From Stentor coeruleus (lineage: Eukaryota; Ciliophora; Heterotrichea; Heterotrichida; Stentoridae), in assembly GCA_001970955.1 (NCBI GenBank), contig MPUH01000128.1:1-64000 (forward strand): DNA of 64,000 nt, given 5' to 3'. The notes under the pieces were generated by a model. The model ran no database searches. It had not been told where the DNA came from and saw only the letters and a program-made list of their open reading frames with translations. The translations under genes were made by a program, and so were the position numbers. Positions within the stretch are counted from its first letter, which is position 1, and every line of letters starts with the position of its first letter. Shown here piece by piece: positions 1 through 11,025 of this stretch.

Positions 1-609
1 GAATTGAGAGTTATTAAATAAGTGTTATGTGAATAAATACTGAATTTTTAACTATATAAACATATAGTCTAAGGTAATATTCATGAAAATATGCATTCAT
101 CTTTTGTGCTCAAACTATCTAAATCTCACAAAGTTCATTTACATAAATACCCAATTATCATATCTTCCCACTTCTCAATAAGATAAATTATTTAATCAAA
201 ATTTCTCTTGGCATTGCCAAACTCAATTCCAAAATGTTTAATAATTACTTAAACCAAATCACAACATCTAATATTTTTTTCTTATTTCTAAGATTCAAAA
301 CTATATATACTAAGCCTTTTATCCCACATCAAAAACCCTCTAATTGCCAAAATTATTAAAACCAATGATATCTCTCAAAAACATTCTCTTATTAATCAAA
401 AACCCTACCTATATTTATATCAAACATATAATTTTAATATAATTTCTCATACCATAATATTCCTTTCAATTTATATCGAATTCTTATATCATATGACAAT
501 TTACCAAGAGCATAAAAACTTAATCTTTAACTCAGAAGATGTTAAAGATAAGACAATTATACGTAAGAACTACTTATTTCTTTACCTCTTTTCATATTTA
601 TGGCTATAA
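1..609. other. AT-rich upstream region, no gene seen
   Basis: No credible reading frame, tRNA or repeat was found. The + strand is C-rich and G-poor, which is the pattern seen upstream of + strand genes throughout this window, so this is probably the 5' flank of the gene starting at 610. Confidence 0.6.
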
Positions 610-3600
610 ATGTTTAGGCAGTGCTCGAAAAGAGCTATAGCAAATCAATATATTTATCTTCCACCTTTAACAAAGAATACAGAGAAGATAATAAAAAACG
701 TAAAGATTACATAGCTTGATTTGAATAATTATTGCCGAGGAACTCTAGGAGAGATTAACTTTAACAATTTAGCTTACGGGAACATGCTGAATCATTCTAT
801 GATAAACTCTCTTCACAGAAGCTTAATGGCCATGGAGTTAGAAACAGAAATTCGGGCTATAATTCTCCAGAGTAAAAAGGATTTTTGTTTAGGAACAGAT
901 TATCTTTGTAATTTCTAAACAGATTTAGCTCATAAAGGTCGACAAAACTCTCCAGATGCTGAAGATTATCTAAGAAAACTATATGCTTTAATTTCAGATA
1001 TTAGTAGAATGGAGACTCCTTTTATTCCATTGGTAAGCGGAAGGGCTTATGGTTCAGGTGCTGCCATAGCGGGTCTTGGCCATTTTTCAATTGCCACTGA
1101 AAATACAAGTGCATGTTTTCCAGAGGCTGACTTTGGTATGACTCCAACAGGCGGGAGCACTTTTTTATTAGGTAGACTACCATGTGAATTAGGTCTTTAT
1201 CTTGGCTTAACTGGCCAGAAACTTAGAGGAACAGATCTTGAACAAGTTGGTTTAGCTTATAAAACAGGTGAGCATTCAGTTTTCCTTAATGACACAATAA
1301 AAGATCATGTGAATAATCATCAAGGACCATATACTACTAGACACATTTCTGGAGATGCTTGGAACGAAGCTGTTGAAATGTTGGCTGCTGATAAATTTTA
1401 TGAATCAATACAAGACTCAAATGAAATTGCTAATAGGACTAACTTGAGTAGTTTCTGGCAGGAAAAACCTGAAAATATGAAAATGACAATAGCTGATGTT
1501 CTTTACAATAAAATGGTTAAAAAAGATGCACTTCTAAATGCTCCGGGGGATACTTATAAGTATTTTTCGGGACAGGATATACAGAATCATTTGAAAGAAT
1601 TTAGAGCTGGAGCTATTGAAATGCAAGATTTTTACCCAGTACAACCACTTTCTATACAAGATTATCTTCCTGCGATTTATAGATGTTTTTCAGCGAAAAC
1701 TTTAGATGAAGTAATTGATAGACTAACTTATGAAAGTCATCATGGTGAAAAAGAATGGGCTAATAAAATGCTTAAAAACTTATCTCAGAAATCAGCTTTG
1801 TCATTAGAATTAACTTTCCATATGATAAGAAAAGCTTATACTTTAGCTTGGAATGAATGTTTGCAACAAGAGTTCAAAACTGCTTTAAATATTGTAAAAC
1901 ATCCTGATTTTTTTGAAGGAGCTACAAAAAAACTTAATAGGATTAAAGGTAACCCTGAATGGATTTCAAAATTCCCAGTTAGTAAAGACCAAGTTGAAGA
2001 AATGTTAAATAATGATGCATCATTAGATATAAATGCAAAACCTTATCAATTACTTCCAGTCAAGCATTTTTATAATGAACTTCCTAATTCCCCTAGGTTT
2101 TGGGTTAATGAAATATCCCCTGTACATCATTATCAACGTACAGATTTTGAACTTGAAGCTAGAAGTTATTATAACTCTATTGGTATTGATCTTAGAGATC
2201 ATAATCTTGAAATATCTGTAGTCCGTGAAAGGTTTTATCATATGAAATTGTTTGATAAAATCATGGAAGATGAAAATGAACGTATGGAAAGAATTGCTGC
2301 AGATCCATTATCAATTAAAATATTCTATACTCAACGCTTAGAAGAAATAGAAAAGTTAGTCAATGATGAGACAAGGTTTAAAGATACAATGCAAAAGGTT
2401 CTTGAAGAGCATTTTAGGGAAAAATTCAATGAGAGGTTTGATTTGATTTCTAAAAGATGTGATGAAGCCCATATGATTAAGAAAAGGGAACTTTTTAGAG
2501 AAATGAGAGATGTTGTCAATGAAGAAGTCTTTTTGGAACCTATAGAATCCCCGGAAACAATTGAAAAATTACTTGAAAAGCCTGAAATGTTGAATGTCCC
2601 AATGACTTTTCCTAAAAGTAACAATGAAAACTACCTTGAACCTTTATTTAATGGTAAATACGAATATACACTTGAGCCTGGAAAATATTATACTGCAGAT
2701 TTAGCAACAACAGATGATAGTTTATTATATTATCAAACTCCAACAGAAAAATATGGAGATTACGATGATTTTAATATAGCAGAAATGAGAGAATTCATGG
2801 CTGAAACATATACAAAATTACAGTTAGCTTGTGGTTTTGATGATACTGAAAAATCTAAAAATATGTTGCAATGGTTTGATGAATTTAAGGAAAATTCTGA
2901 TACTGCTATTTATGGCATGTTTGACACAGCATTATACCAGAAAAAAAAAAAATCATCTGAAGTAAAAAATATAAAACCTATTGAATTAAATGAAGATAGT
3001 AAAGAAACTGAGATGGATGAACAAAGTAATGTTGTAGATGGCAATTTAGGTCGCACATTACTTATTAAAGAAAGCGTTAGTCCTGATGACCCACGGATTG
3101 AGAACTTGACAAATCAGAATCTTTTTGAATCAAAACCTGATTATCTTACAGACGATGATACAATTGATAATGATAATGAAAATGAAAATGATAAGATTAA
3201 AGTGCCAAAACCGATGTATGTTGAAAAGGATTATCTTAGCAAAGATCTTAGTCAGAATATTGATGATATGAAAGATTTTAGAGCAGTCCTAGCTGAGGAT
3301 GTGTATGTCAAAACTGGATGTAAGGATTTGAAAAAAGGAATATTTTTATTGAAATCAGGGAATTTCGAGTATGATACTGAAAAAATGAAGGAAAGAAGAA
3401 GAGAAATCACAATCCAAACTTATGATGATGATGATAACTACTATCTTTCACCTAACAGCAGTAACAAAATGAGACAAACTTTCACTGAATACTTTATTCA
3501 TCCAGGAAGATCAGACAATAACAACAAATTATACAAATCACTTGAAATTGAAAACAGCAAAATGTTATTTCATGAACTAGAAATTGCCAAAGAAGAACGA

Positions 3601-4560
3601 AATAAAAAAAAAGAACGCTCCTCTATGGAAGAAGAAGAAATGGCCAAACAATTTAACACCAATATTACCAGATCTTTAGATGTTCATGAGAGTGAAGTTC
3701 CAAAACGCTATAAATCTTTTCCATTAAGGGCTCAATTTGAAGCTGATTATCTAAAAATAATCTTTGGTGAAAAAACATACATTTCTCAAGATTATGAATA
3801 TAAACCTGAAGATTTAGAAATCCCCAAAAGAGTTTTTTGTATCTGTAACATGTCTGACTCTCCACAACAATGGTTAGAAAAATCTCTTAAAGCTACAGTG
3901 GCCCAAGCTTTTGAAACCCGTGAAAAAGATGAAATGCAATTAACACATTCTGAATTATTAGCTTATGATCAAGATGTTCATGAAAATTTCACACCTGAAG
4001 GTATGAGAAAACTCCTTTTAAAATACCTAAATGAAGAAATGGCTTATATGCTTTTTAGTAAAAAAAGTCTAGTTAATAGAGCCCGTCAAGCAGATGATAA
4101 TCGATGCAAATATAAAAAACCTTCAACTGATTATCAAGAATATCTGAATTCATCTCAAGAATATTTAATCATGCAAGAAGCTGATGATTTAAGTACTTAT
4201 GCTCGTAGAGTACTTTCGGGTAAATCTAAAAATAAAGATATTGAAGAAGTGTATTTGAAAAAAGATGTTTATTATGATTTACTTATTCATGAAAGGAATA
4301 ATAATTTGCTTAAAGGGCCTCATAGTGACCCTGGAATTTATTTGAAAGAATGGGCAGCTAAAGGATCTGTAGTATCTGAGAGGAAGAGTTATCATGATCA
4401 TAGGAAACGAACTTTAGCTGATCTTAAAAGTGAGCTGTTTAATAATGCTAGGTTGATTAAGAACTTAGAAAGCTTGTTGAATTTACATGAATATAAGGAT
4501 AAAGTTGAATCTATCGATGTCCTTAATGAAATCCTTCAAGAAAATAAAAGTATTCTTTAA
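610..4560 (+). CDS. Mitochondrial HIBCH/enoyl-CoA hydratase-like protein with giant C-terminal extension (mS47 candidate)
   Basis: Three exons, 610-699, 715-907 and 923-4560, are joined over two 15-nt introns (GTAAAGATTACATAG and GTAATTTCTAAACAG) and give 1,306 residues. The start at 610 encodes MFRQCSKRAIANQ, a basic, hydroxylated leader typical of mitochondrial import. Residues about 35-446 follow the 3-hydroxyisobutyryl-CoA hydrolase branch of the crotonase fold: FCLGTD, the GSGAAIAGLGHFSIATE segment, PEADFG, LTGQKLRGTDLEQVG and the C-terminal DFFEGATKKL. The general-acid Glu is present (E162), but the Asp eight residues later in true hydrolases is Thr (T170), so catalysis is doubtful. Residues 447-1306 are a charged extension with no domain I recognise, including a D/N/E-rich low-complexity patch. 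HIBCH-like proteins serve as mitoribosomal subunit mS47 in several lineages; that role is inference. The gene ends 10 bp from the convergent next gene. Confidence 0.85.
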
Positions 4561-4570
4561 TAGGAAGTTA

Positions 4571-5443
4571 TTAAGAAATTCTAGCATTAGGGTGATTAGT
4601 TTTTATATAACCTACACTGGTTAAAAGTTTTTTTAAACCGAAACAAGCGAATCCTTCGTTATCAGTGACGAAATATGGGATAGTTTTTTCAAGAACTTTT
4701 TTCTTAGGATTCATTATTGGAAGAAAAGGCGATTTTTCTGGCTTGAGGATGTCTTCTAAGCCGATTCTTTCACCTATTTCTAGGTTTCCTGGCCTTAATA
4801 GTTCAAAACTTTCGTTTTTTGTATGAAGTGCTAGGACCATTCCGTTTGATATAAACCCACCTAGTTTTCGAGGTTTTAAATTAGACATTACACATACAGT
4901 TCCACTCATTTCATCTAAAGATATGTATTGCTGTAAACCACTACCTATTTCTCTTAATGAACCTTCTGATATATCGATTTTTTCACAGTATAGATAATCA
5001 CTTGAAGGATGCTTCCAACATTCTACTATATGACCTACTCTGATATCTATTTGAGGAAATAGGTCGTAGGGTGCTTTAGATAAGTCTATTGGTTCATCTT
5101 CTTTATCTTTTAAATCTGCATTTGAGTTTGGGGATGGAATTGGAACTTCTTCGTTTTGAGAAATTGGTTTTTCTATTAAAGATATTCCTTGGGTTCCAAA
5201 ATCACTTTTCGCTTCTTCGAATACCTTTGAAAAAAGAGAATTTTCGTTTTTGATAAATTTTTCAGATATGAAATCTTTACTTGATAGATGATAATCGTCA
5301 TCAGAATGTTTGTCTTCAAGAGATTGGCTGGTTTGGAACGGGGCGCTTGTTGTAAGAATTGGAACTCCAGGAGATTGGACTCCAAGCTGATTTTCAAGTT
5401 TGATGATCATTTTTTCAAGTAGCGCAGCTGTTCTAATCAGCAT
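4571..5443 (-). CDS. EMAPII/AIMP1-type tRNA-binding-domain protein
   Basis: This 290-residue protein has a short amphipathic N-terminus (LLEKMIIKLENQLG), an S/D/E-rich linker, and from about residue 127 an OB-fold tRNA-binding domain of the EMAPII/Arc1p/AIMP1 kind: FPQIDIRVGHIVECWKHP, CEKIDISEG, REIGSGLQQY, CVMSNLKPRKLGGFISNGMVL and the ERIGLE segment. Such proteins hold aminoacyl-tRNA synthetases together and present tRNA to them in the cytosol. The frame is open to 5488, but no ATG exists upstream of 5443, so 5443 is taken as the start. There is no catalytic synthetase domain, so this is an accessory factor rather than a TyrRS or MetRS. The exact ortholog (AIMP1 or Arc1p-like) is uncertain. 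Confidence 0.85.
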   Translation of the reverse strand: MLIRTAALLEKMIIKLENQLGVQSPGVPILTTSAPFQTSQSLEDKHSDDDYHLSSKDFISEKFIKNENSLFSKVFEEAKSDFGTQGISLIEKPISQNEEVPIPSPNSNADLKDKEDEPIDLSKAPYDLFPQIDIRVGHIVECWKHPSSDYLYCEKIDISEGSLREIGSGLQQYISLDEMSGTVCVMSNLKPRKLGGFISNGMVLALHTKNESFELLRPGNLEIGERIGLEDILKPEKSPFLPIMNPKKKVLEKTIPYFVTDNEGFACFGLKKLLTSVGYIKTNHPNARIS

Positions 5444-5617
5444 TTTTACTTTGACAATATAATCAACCAATACTATTCTGCTTAGCAAATTAAATATAAA
5501 TTTTAATCGCCAATATTATAAATCTTACCATAAGCATTATCTACTTAAGAAAAAAATCTAAAAAATTATCATAAACTCTAACTACAATTTTCTCTTACAC
5601 TACCAAAATTATATAAA

Positions 5618-6057
5618 AATTACTATATTATTCTCATCCCACAAAATAAAAATTCCATGACCAACCCCTTATCATTTCCATGTCTAAAACAACCCAACAC
5701 CAAAACCTCATAATCTTTCCAAAAATCTTTTTACACAAATTTTTCTTCCAACAAAATTCCTTATCTACAATGATAATCAAACATAAACTTAAATAATAAT
5801 ACAAAATTTCAAATAAACTGCATATTTTCAATTCTTANAATTACTATATTATTCTCATCCCACAAAATAAAAATTCCATGACCAACCCCTTATCATTTCC
5901 ATATCTAAAACAACCCAACACCAAAACCTCATAATCTTTCCAAAAATCTTTTTACACAAATTTTTCTTTCAACAAAATTCCTTATCTACAATGATAATCA
6001 AACATAAACTTAAATAATAATACAAAATTTCAAATAAACTGCATATTTTCAATTCTT
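5618..6057. repeat. Tandem duplicate of about 220 bp split by a single N (probable assembly join)
   Basis: Copy 1 (about 5618-5837) and copy 2 (about 5839-6057) are nearly identical, with a few substitutions, and are separated by one N at 5838. The offset is 221 bp. The pattern recurs at four other Ns in the window and looks like overlapping contig ends placed side by side. The surrounding region, 5444-6162, is the shared upstream region of two divergent genes and holds no gene that I can see. Confidence 0.85.
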
Positions 6058-6162
6058 GCACTACCATCAAAAAACTTATTTTACTATACAATTCACTTTA
6101 ATTTTATATAAGTATATTATTACAATATATTATATAAAAATAGATTTCAAGTCTACTATAAT

Positions 6163-7074
6163 ATGATATCTGATGAGAAATGGGTTTACACTTCATGGGG
6201 TTATGGGAAAGTGATAGAACAACACAAATCACAAGCTATTGTGCAATTGACTTGGGGAGGGGTAGGATACTTAACTCCTTCTTCATTACACTCATCAATT
6301 CGCATTACAATAAAACTATTCACTTTTGACCGTAAAACTCTAAGCTTTGACTGGAACATTTTACAAGACTTTTCTCATCTCTTCACACTTATCCATAAAC
6401 AACAATCCCTTCCCCCAACAGTTCAAGTCCAAGTATTTCTAACCCGAGGTAAGATCATACAAATCAGTTCATATGATTCACCACTTTCTCTTAAAATAAA
6501 AAATGATACTAAACTTGTTGCTATAACTAAACAATGTTTCACATGGGATACTTCTAAAAAATCTTCAAATATAGAAATTTTAGATGATTTAATAACAATT
6601 CGTAAGAAAGAAGAAAGTGAAATCAGCTATGATTCTATTTTTGGAAATGTGGAACTTAGTACAGGAAACCATGAATGGGAAATTAAGATGGATTTTATGA
6701 TGCAATTTGATGAAGAAGAAGAAGTATTTATAGGCGTGGCTACAAAGAATTTTAGTCTTGAAGGTAACCCATTTGATGGAGAATATTGGGGATTTATGTG
6801 TGTTGGATGTAGGAAAATAGGAAACCGAGTTCATGAAGAATATGGGGAAAAAATAACAACAGGGGATGTTGTGAAAGTGAAACTTGAGTACAAAAACACA
6901 AAAGGGACACTTTCGTTTGCGAGAAACGGGTTTGAATTTGGTAATGCATTTATAGATGTACCACCAAAGGTTTTTCCAGTGGTAACACTTAATTATCCAA
7001 AAATTCAGGTCTCCCTTGGGAAAATCATGGGAGTATGGGCTGCAATCGGTAGTAATAATAAATTATTCCTTTAG
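6163..7074 (+). CDS. SPRY-domain protein
   Basis: This is a 303-residue protein. The first 50 residues (WVYTSWGYGKVIEQHKSQ, then IVQLTWGG) look like a small beta-strand module of the kind often seen at the N-terminus of ciliate proteins. Residues about 130-290 form a SPRY (B30.2-like) fold: the ELSTGNHEWEIKMDF strand, VFIGVATKNF, EYWGFMC, VVKVKLEYKNTKGTLSFARNG and the closing VFPVVTLNYPKIQVSLG. SPRY domains are protein-interaction platforms, often found in ubiquitin-ligase adaptors; no RING, SOCS box or catalytic domain is present. The start ATG follows an AT-rich, C-biased leader. Function beyond binding is unknown. Confidence 0.8.
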   Translation: MISDEKWVYTSWGYGKVIEQHKSQAIVQLTWGGVGYLTPSSLHSSIRITIKLFTFDRKTLSFDWNILQDFSHLFTLIHKQQSLPPTVQVQVFLTRGKIIQISSYDSPLSLKIKNDTKLVAITKQCFTWDTSKKSSNIEILDDLITIRKKEESEISYDSIFGNVELSTGNHEWEIKMDFMMQFDEEEEVFIGVATKNFSLEGNPFDGEYWGFMCVGCRKIGNRVHEEYGEKITTGDVVKVKLEYKNTKGTLSFARNGFEFGNAFIDVPPKVFPVVTLNYPKIQVSLGKIMGVWAAIGSNNKLFL

Positions 7075-7248
7075 CCTTAAGATTATAAGTTTTTTTTTAT
7101 TAAGAATAACACAAAGTTTCTTATAGTTTAAGTTTTTGTGTTGATAGTCAGGGTTAAATAATAAGATTATATTATTAGAGAGGTTAAGATTTGAATAAAT
7201 AATAAAGGAATTGGGTAAGCTTTAAATATCATAAAAATACTCATAAAT

Positions 7249-9450
7249 ATGAGAAAGTGTTGGAGTGCTAAAGGGTGTATTAATAAGTCAAGGCCTACAT
7301 CTAAGTATACAAGGCCGAAAATAAACAAGGAATCTGCTTCTAGCCAACGATTCAAAACATTCACAAACTTTGACCTGTCTAATACCTTACCAAGACCAGC
7401 AACGGCAGGTTCAGCATGGGCAAGTTCACGAACTCTTGTCCCACAAACTAAAAACGAAGAAATCCTAGGGATAAAATCCGACGACGTTAAAAAAATATAT
7501 TTAGCCAAATGTAAAGACCTTGATATTTTATACAACAAAGATCAGGAACAGCGATTTTTTAATTTCTGTAATAAATCATTTGCAAACAGAACCATGGGAC
7601 TTAACGAAAACGGTCTAGGACTTGAAAGTATAAAAGTTATCTCAGGTATCCTAAAACAAAATTTCTACTTTTGTCAACTAAACCTTAGTAAAAATAACAT
7701 TGGTGAGGAGGGTTTGCACATTTTAGCTAATGTTTTAATAAAAAGCAAGTCAATTATATCTATAGACATAAGCAGTAATGATATAGGTGTTGAAGGTACT
7801 TCAAAGTTTTTCAATTTATTAAAAGAAAGTGAATGTGTTGTTTCTATTAACATATCTTCATTAGAAGGACTTCATCGTAATCGTCTTGGTGTTCAAGGAG
7901 CAGAGGCCGTAAGCAATTATTTAACATACAATAAAGTTCTTACACATCTAAATATAAGCGATACAAGTATAGGAAAAGAAGGTTTTGAATATATAATTCA
8001 AGGAATTGCTAACAATAAAGTACTTATATTTTTAGATCTCAGCAATAATGGATTTTCATATCATAATATTGAAGATTTTTGTAAATGTCTTATAACAACT
8101 AATATTTCTGAAATTGATCTTTCAGGAAATAAAATAGGAGGAAAAGGTTGTGAACCACTTGCGAAATTACTTTCTAATAAACTTGATAAACCTTGTCCAT
8201 TGATTAAACTTGGACTTTCCACATGTGATATTTCGAGTCAGGGAGCAAAAAAAATATTTGAATCACTTGAAAATAATGCATCAATTATTAGTTTGATGTT
8301 TGATAATAATGATATAGGACTTGGAACTGGTGGGGCTATTGGCAAATGCTTTCATTTAAATGGGACACTAAGGTTTGTATCTTTATCAAATTGTAACCTT
8401 AGAGATGATAATTTGGTTAAACTTTGTGAAGGACTTAGTAAAAATATAGCCTTAAAAAAAATTAGGCTGTGTAAAAACCTTATAAGCGATGCTGGGGCTT
8501 TAAATATTGCAGATATGCTTTGTCGTAATAACAAACTTATATCTTTAGACTTGAGCTACAACTTTATTAAAGGCCAAGGTGGAGTGGCTATTGCAAACTC
8601 TTTACGTAAAAACAGTACAATAGAAAAACTATTTTTTACAGAAAATTCTATGAAAGACGAAACTGGAATGTTGCTTTCAGAAATTACTAGGTTCAAAGGT
8701 AATCTATTAAAAATTGAGCTTTCAATGAATCCAATTAATTTGAAATATGTTAAAGAGATTAAAGATAACTTGATAAGAAATAATTTAAATTACAAAACTT
8801 TATTATCCCCAAGACTCCGAATGGAAAATGAAAAACTAACCAGAAGCGAGTATAACATTGAAGAAATTAAAGAAAAAATACAAGAAAAAGCTAGAGAAAA
8901 AGTTGATATGCAAGATAAAATTTCAAAACAATCATTAAGATTACAATCAACAATTATAGAAGAAAAAGAAAAATACCAAATTGTTAAAGAACAATTCTTG
9001 GATCTCAGAGCAAAAAGCCAAGGTTTAAGTAAAGAATTAGAAAAAATCTTACAAGAAATGACAAAAATTCGTTATCAAGGAGATAAAGAACAAAAAGAAT
9101 TCCAAGATTTAATTGCATTCGCTGCTCTTGATATTAAAAAAGTTGAAAAACAAAGTAAGTTATAAATAGAAGCACAAATGAAAGAAGAATTTGGGCTTAA
9201 AAGAGCACAGCTACAAAATGAGATTATTGAAATTAATTATTATAAAAAAGATGCTGAAATTGCTAGGGATAGTGCTTTAAGTTCATATGATCTTGCTAGA
9301 AATAAAATTCAGTCAATAAAAGAAGAAATTGAACTTATTAAGAATCCTAATAAAGTTGTTGAAGAGGTAAAAAAATCAAGAGGAAGAAAGAAGAGAAGGT
9401 CGAGATCACCTGCAAAAACTAGTAGGAAAATAATCAAAGCAAAAAAATAA
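7249..9450 (+). CDS. Leucine-rich-repeat (RNI-type) protein with coiled-coil tail
   Basis: Two exons, 7249-9154 and 9170-9450, are joined over the 15-nt intron GTAAGTTATAAATAG and give 728 residues. Residues about 110-520 carry ribonuclease-inhibitor-type LRRs with the L..L.LS.N.IG..G pattern, for example NFYFCQLNLSKNNIGEEGL and LIFLDLSNNGF. One repeat has the insert SSLEGLHRNRLG. Residues about 520-690 are a charged coiled coil, and the C-terminus is strongly basic (KKSRGRKKRRSRSPAKTSRK), suggesting nuclear or nucleic-acid or tubulin contact. RNI-type LRR proteins of this shape are common at axonemes and basal bodies of ciliates, but no specific ortholog is recognised. The intron sits after the LRRs; without splicing the last 93 residues would be lost. 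Confidence 0.85.
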
Positions 9451-9557
9451 TATTCTAACCCATGATTTATTTAGATATATAATATTTTTCAAACATTCTA
9501 TATATTTTCAATTATCTAAACTAATTCAGATCTTATCTATAATTATGCTTATTAAGC

Positions 9558-10868
9558 CTACATAAAATCATCATCCCATTCTTCATCTAACACCTCATCT
9601 TCTCCAAACTCTCCAACTTCTAATTGGTATCTTAAAAAGCCTCCAATACCCCCAAAACCTCTTACAAACTGCATGCCTTCTTGACTTTTATCAGTAACAA
9701 ATTCCAATGTAGCACCAAATTTTGTATAGTTTTCAACAATCCATTCAGCTAATGGACTTTTATCTATACATTCTAACTCAACTCCATTTTCCATATAATG
9801 TTCATTTTTCTTCTCCTCTTCTAAAGTCAAATACAAAATCTTTTCAGTTTGATTATTTGGATTGCGAAGGACAACTCTAATATTCTCTAAACCTTCAAAA
9901 AGCAAAATAGTTTCAATAGCACCCATTGTCAAAGCACGAATTGTATCATTAACCCCATAACAATATTTTCTAGAGTCTAATGAAACTTCTTCAAAGAATT
10001 TCCCAACAATTTTTTTCTCACGAATAAACCTAACATTTAATAAAGTTTCAGCACTTAACTCAATAGCTTGATTAAACCCATTTTCTCCTCCATAGGCAAT
10101 ATCGACAATATTAACAACTTTAGGTTGTAATCTTTGATCAAACATATCACTAACATATAAATCTTTTTTAAACTCTGCGCTTCCTGCTAAAATCAATCCT
10201 GTAACATTTGCCCTATCATTAGTAATAAACATCTGAGTAGCAGCTTCAGCAACTTTTCTCAAATAATTATGTCTTGATTCCATCCTAAGTCTTGCAAAAC
10301 GAACACTTGATTGTCCTCCTCTTCTATGTTTTTTTGGTAAGTCTACTGAGAATTTATGAAGAATTTCTCTGGTATTTCCTTGAAGTGTACCAAAAAGGGC
10401 TCCATTACCATCAACTATAATAAACCCAAATTTATCATCAGTTTCTAAGAGTTCTTTTAATACTGATGTTTCGAATTTATTATCACAGAGATAAAGTGAT
10501 GTATTTATTGGTCTAAATGGCTGAAGGTCAAAAGTGTATTTTTTCTCACAAACTCCTTCCTCATTTATAACTTCACCACAGTAAACTATAAGGCCATTTA
10601 AAGGAACTCGGTTATTGTAAAGCTTAAGACGTTCTTTTACTGAAGTTAAAGCGCTTTGGACTGCTTGGCGGACAACACGGGATTTAATGTTAGCAGCTTT
10701 GCCGTATTCTTCTGTTATCATTTTGTTGATTAAAGGTAGCTGCTCTTTGGGAGGAATTATAAGTGAGATTAGAGAAGTTCCATTTCCTCTGGCTCTTTCA
10801 AGGCTCTGGATGAGTCTTTTCACTTTCCAAAGTTCAATATTCTTCTCAAGCTCATCTTGACCTTCCAT
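9558..10868 (-). CDS. eRF1: Eukaryotic peptide chain release factor 1
   Basis: A full-length (436 residues) class I release factor that recognises stop codons in the ribosomal A site and triggers peptide release with eRF3. The N domain has the NIKS motif within [14 protein letters not shown] and a canonical YLCDNKF (YxCxxxF) motif; the M domain has the GGQ loop ([15 protein letters not shown]); the C domain follows. Compared with the canonical GTASNIKSRVNR, positions equivalent to human T58, S60 and N67 are K, A and V, while NIKS itself is intact. Neighbouring genes use TAA, TAG and TGA as stops, so this variant apparently decodes all three. It shares a 157-bp divergent upstream region with the PP2A subunit A gene. 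Its own stop is TAG. Confidence 0.97.
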   Translation of the reverse strand: MEGQDELEKNIELWKVKRLIQSLERARGNGTSLISLIIPPKEQLPLINKMITEEYGKAANIKSRVVRQAVQSALTSVKERLKLYNNRVPLNGLIVYCGEVINEEGVCEKKYTFDLQPFRPINTSLYLCDNKFETSVLKELLETDDKFGFIIVDGNGALFGTLQGNTREILHKFSVDLPKKHRRGGQSSVRFARLRMESRHNYLRKVAEAATQMFITNDRANVTGLILAGSAEFKKDLYVSDMFDQRLQPKVVNIVDIAYGGENGFNQAIELSAETLLNVRFIREKKIVGKFFEEVSLDSRKYCYGVNDTIRALTMGAIETILLFEGLENIRVVLRNPNNQTEKILYLTLEEEKKNEHYMENGVELECIDKSPLAEWIVENYTKFGATLEFVTDKSQEGMQFVRGFGGIGGFLRYQLEVGEFGEDEVLDEEWDDDFM

Positions 10869-11025
10869 TTATATCTTAGTGTTAGAGTATCTAAATTAGA
10901 ATTCAATTTCAATGACTTTATAGTGTTGGATTTATATACATATAAAAAACTTATAAAGCTTTTAATTATTTATTACATGAGAGATAATGTTTTTATATGA
11001 GATTTATTATCTATTCTATTAATAA

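Noticed and set aside
5634-5831. 65-codon minus-strand frame
   Set aside because: It lies in the duplicated non-coding segment and has the composition of a 5' flank; the second copy does not keep it.
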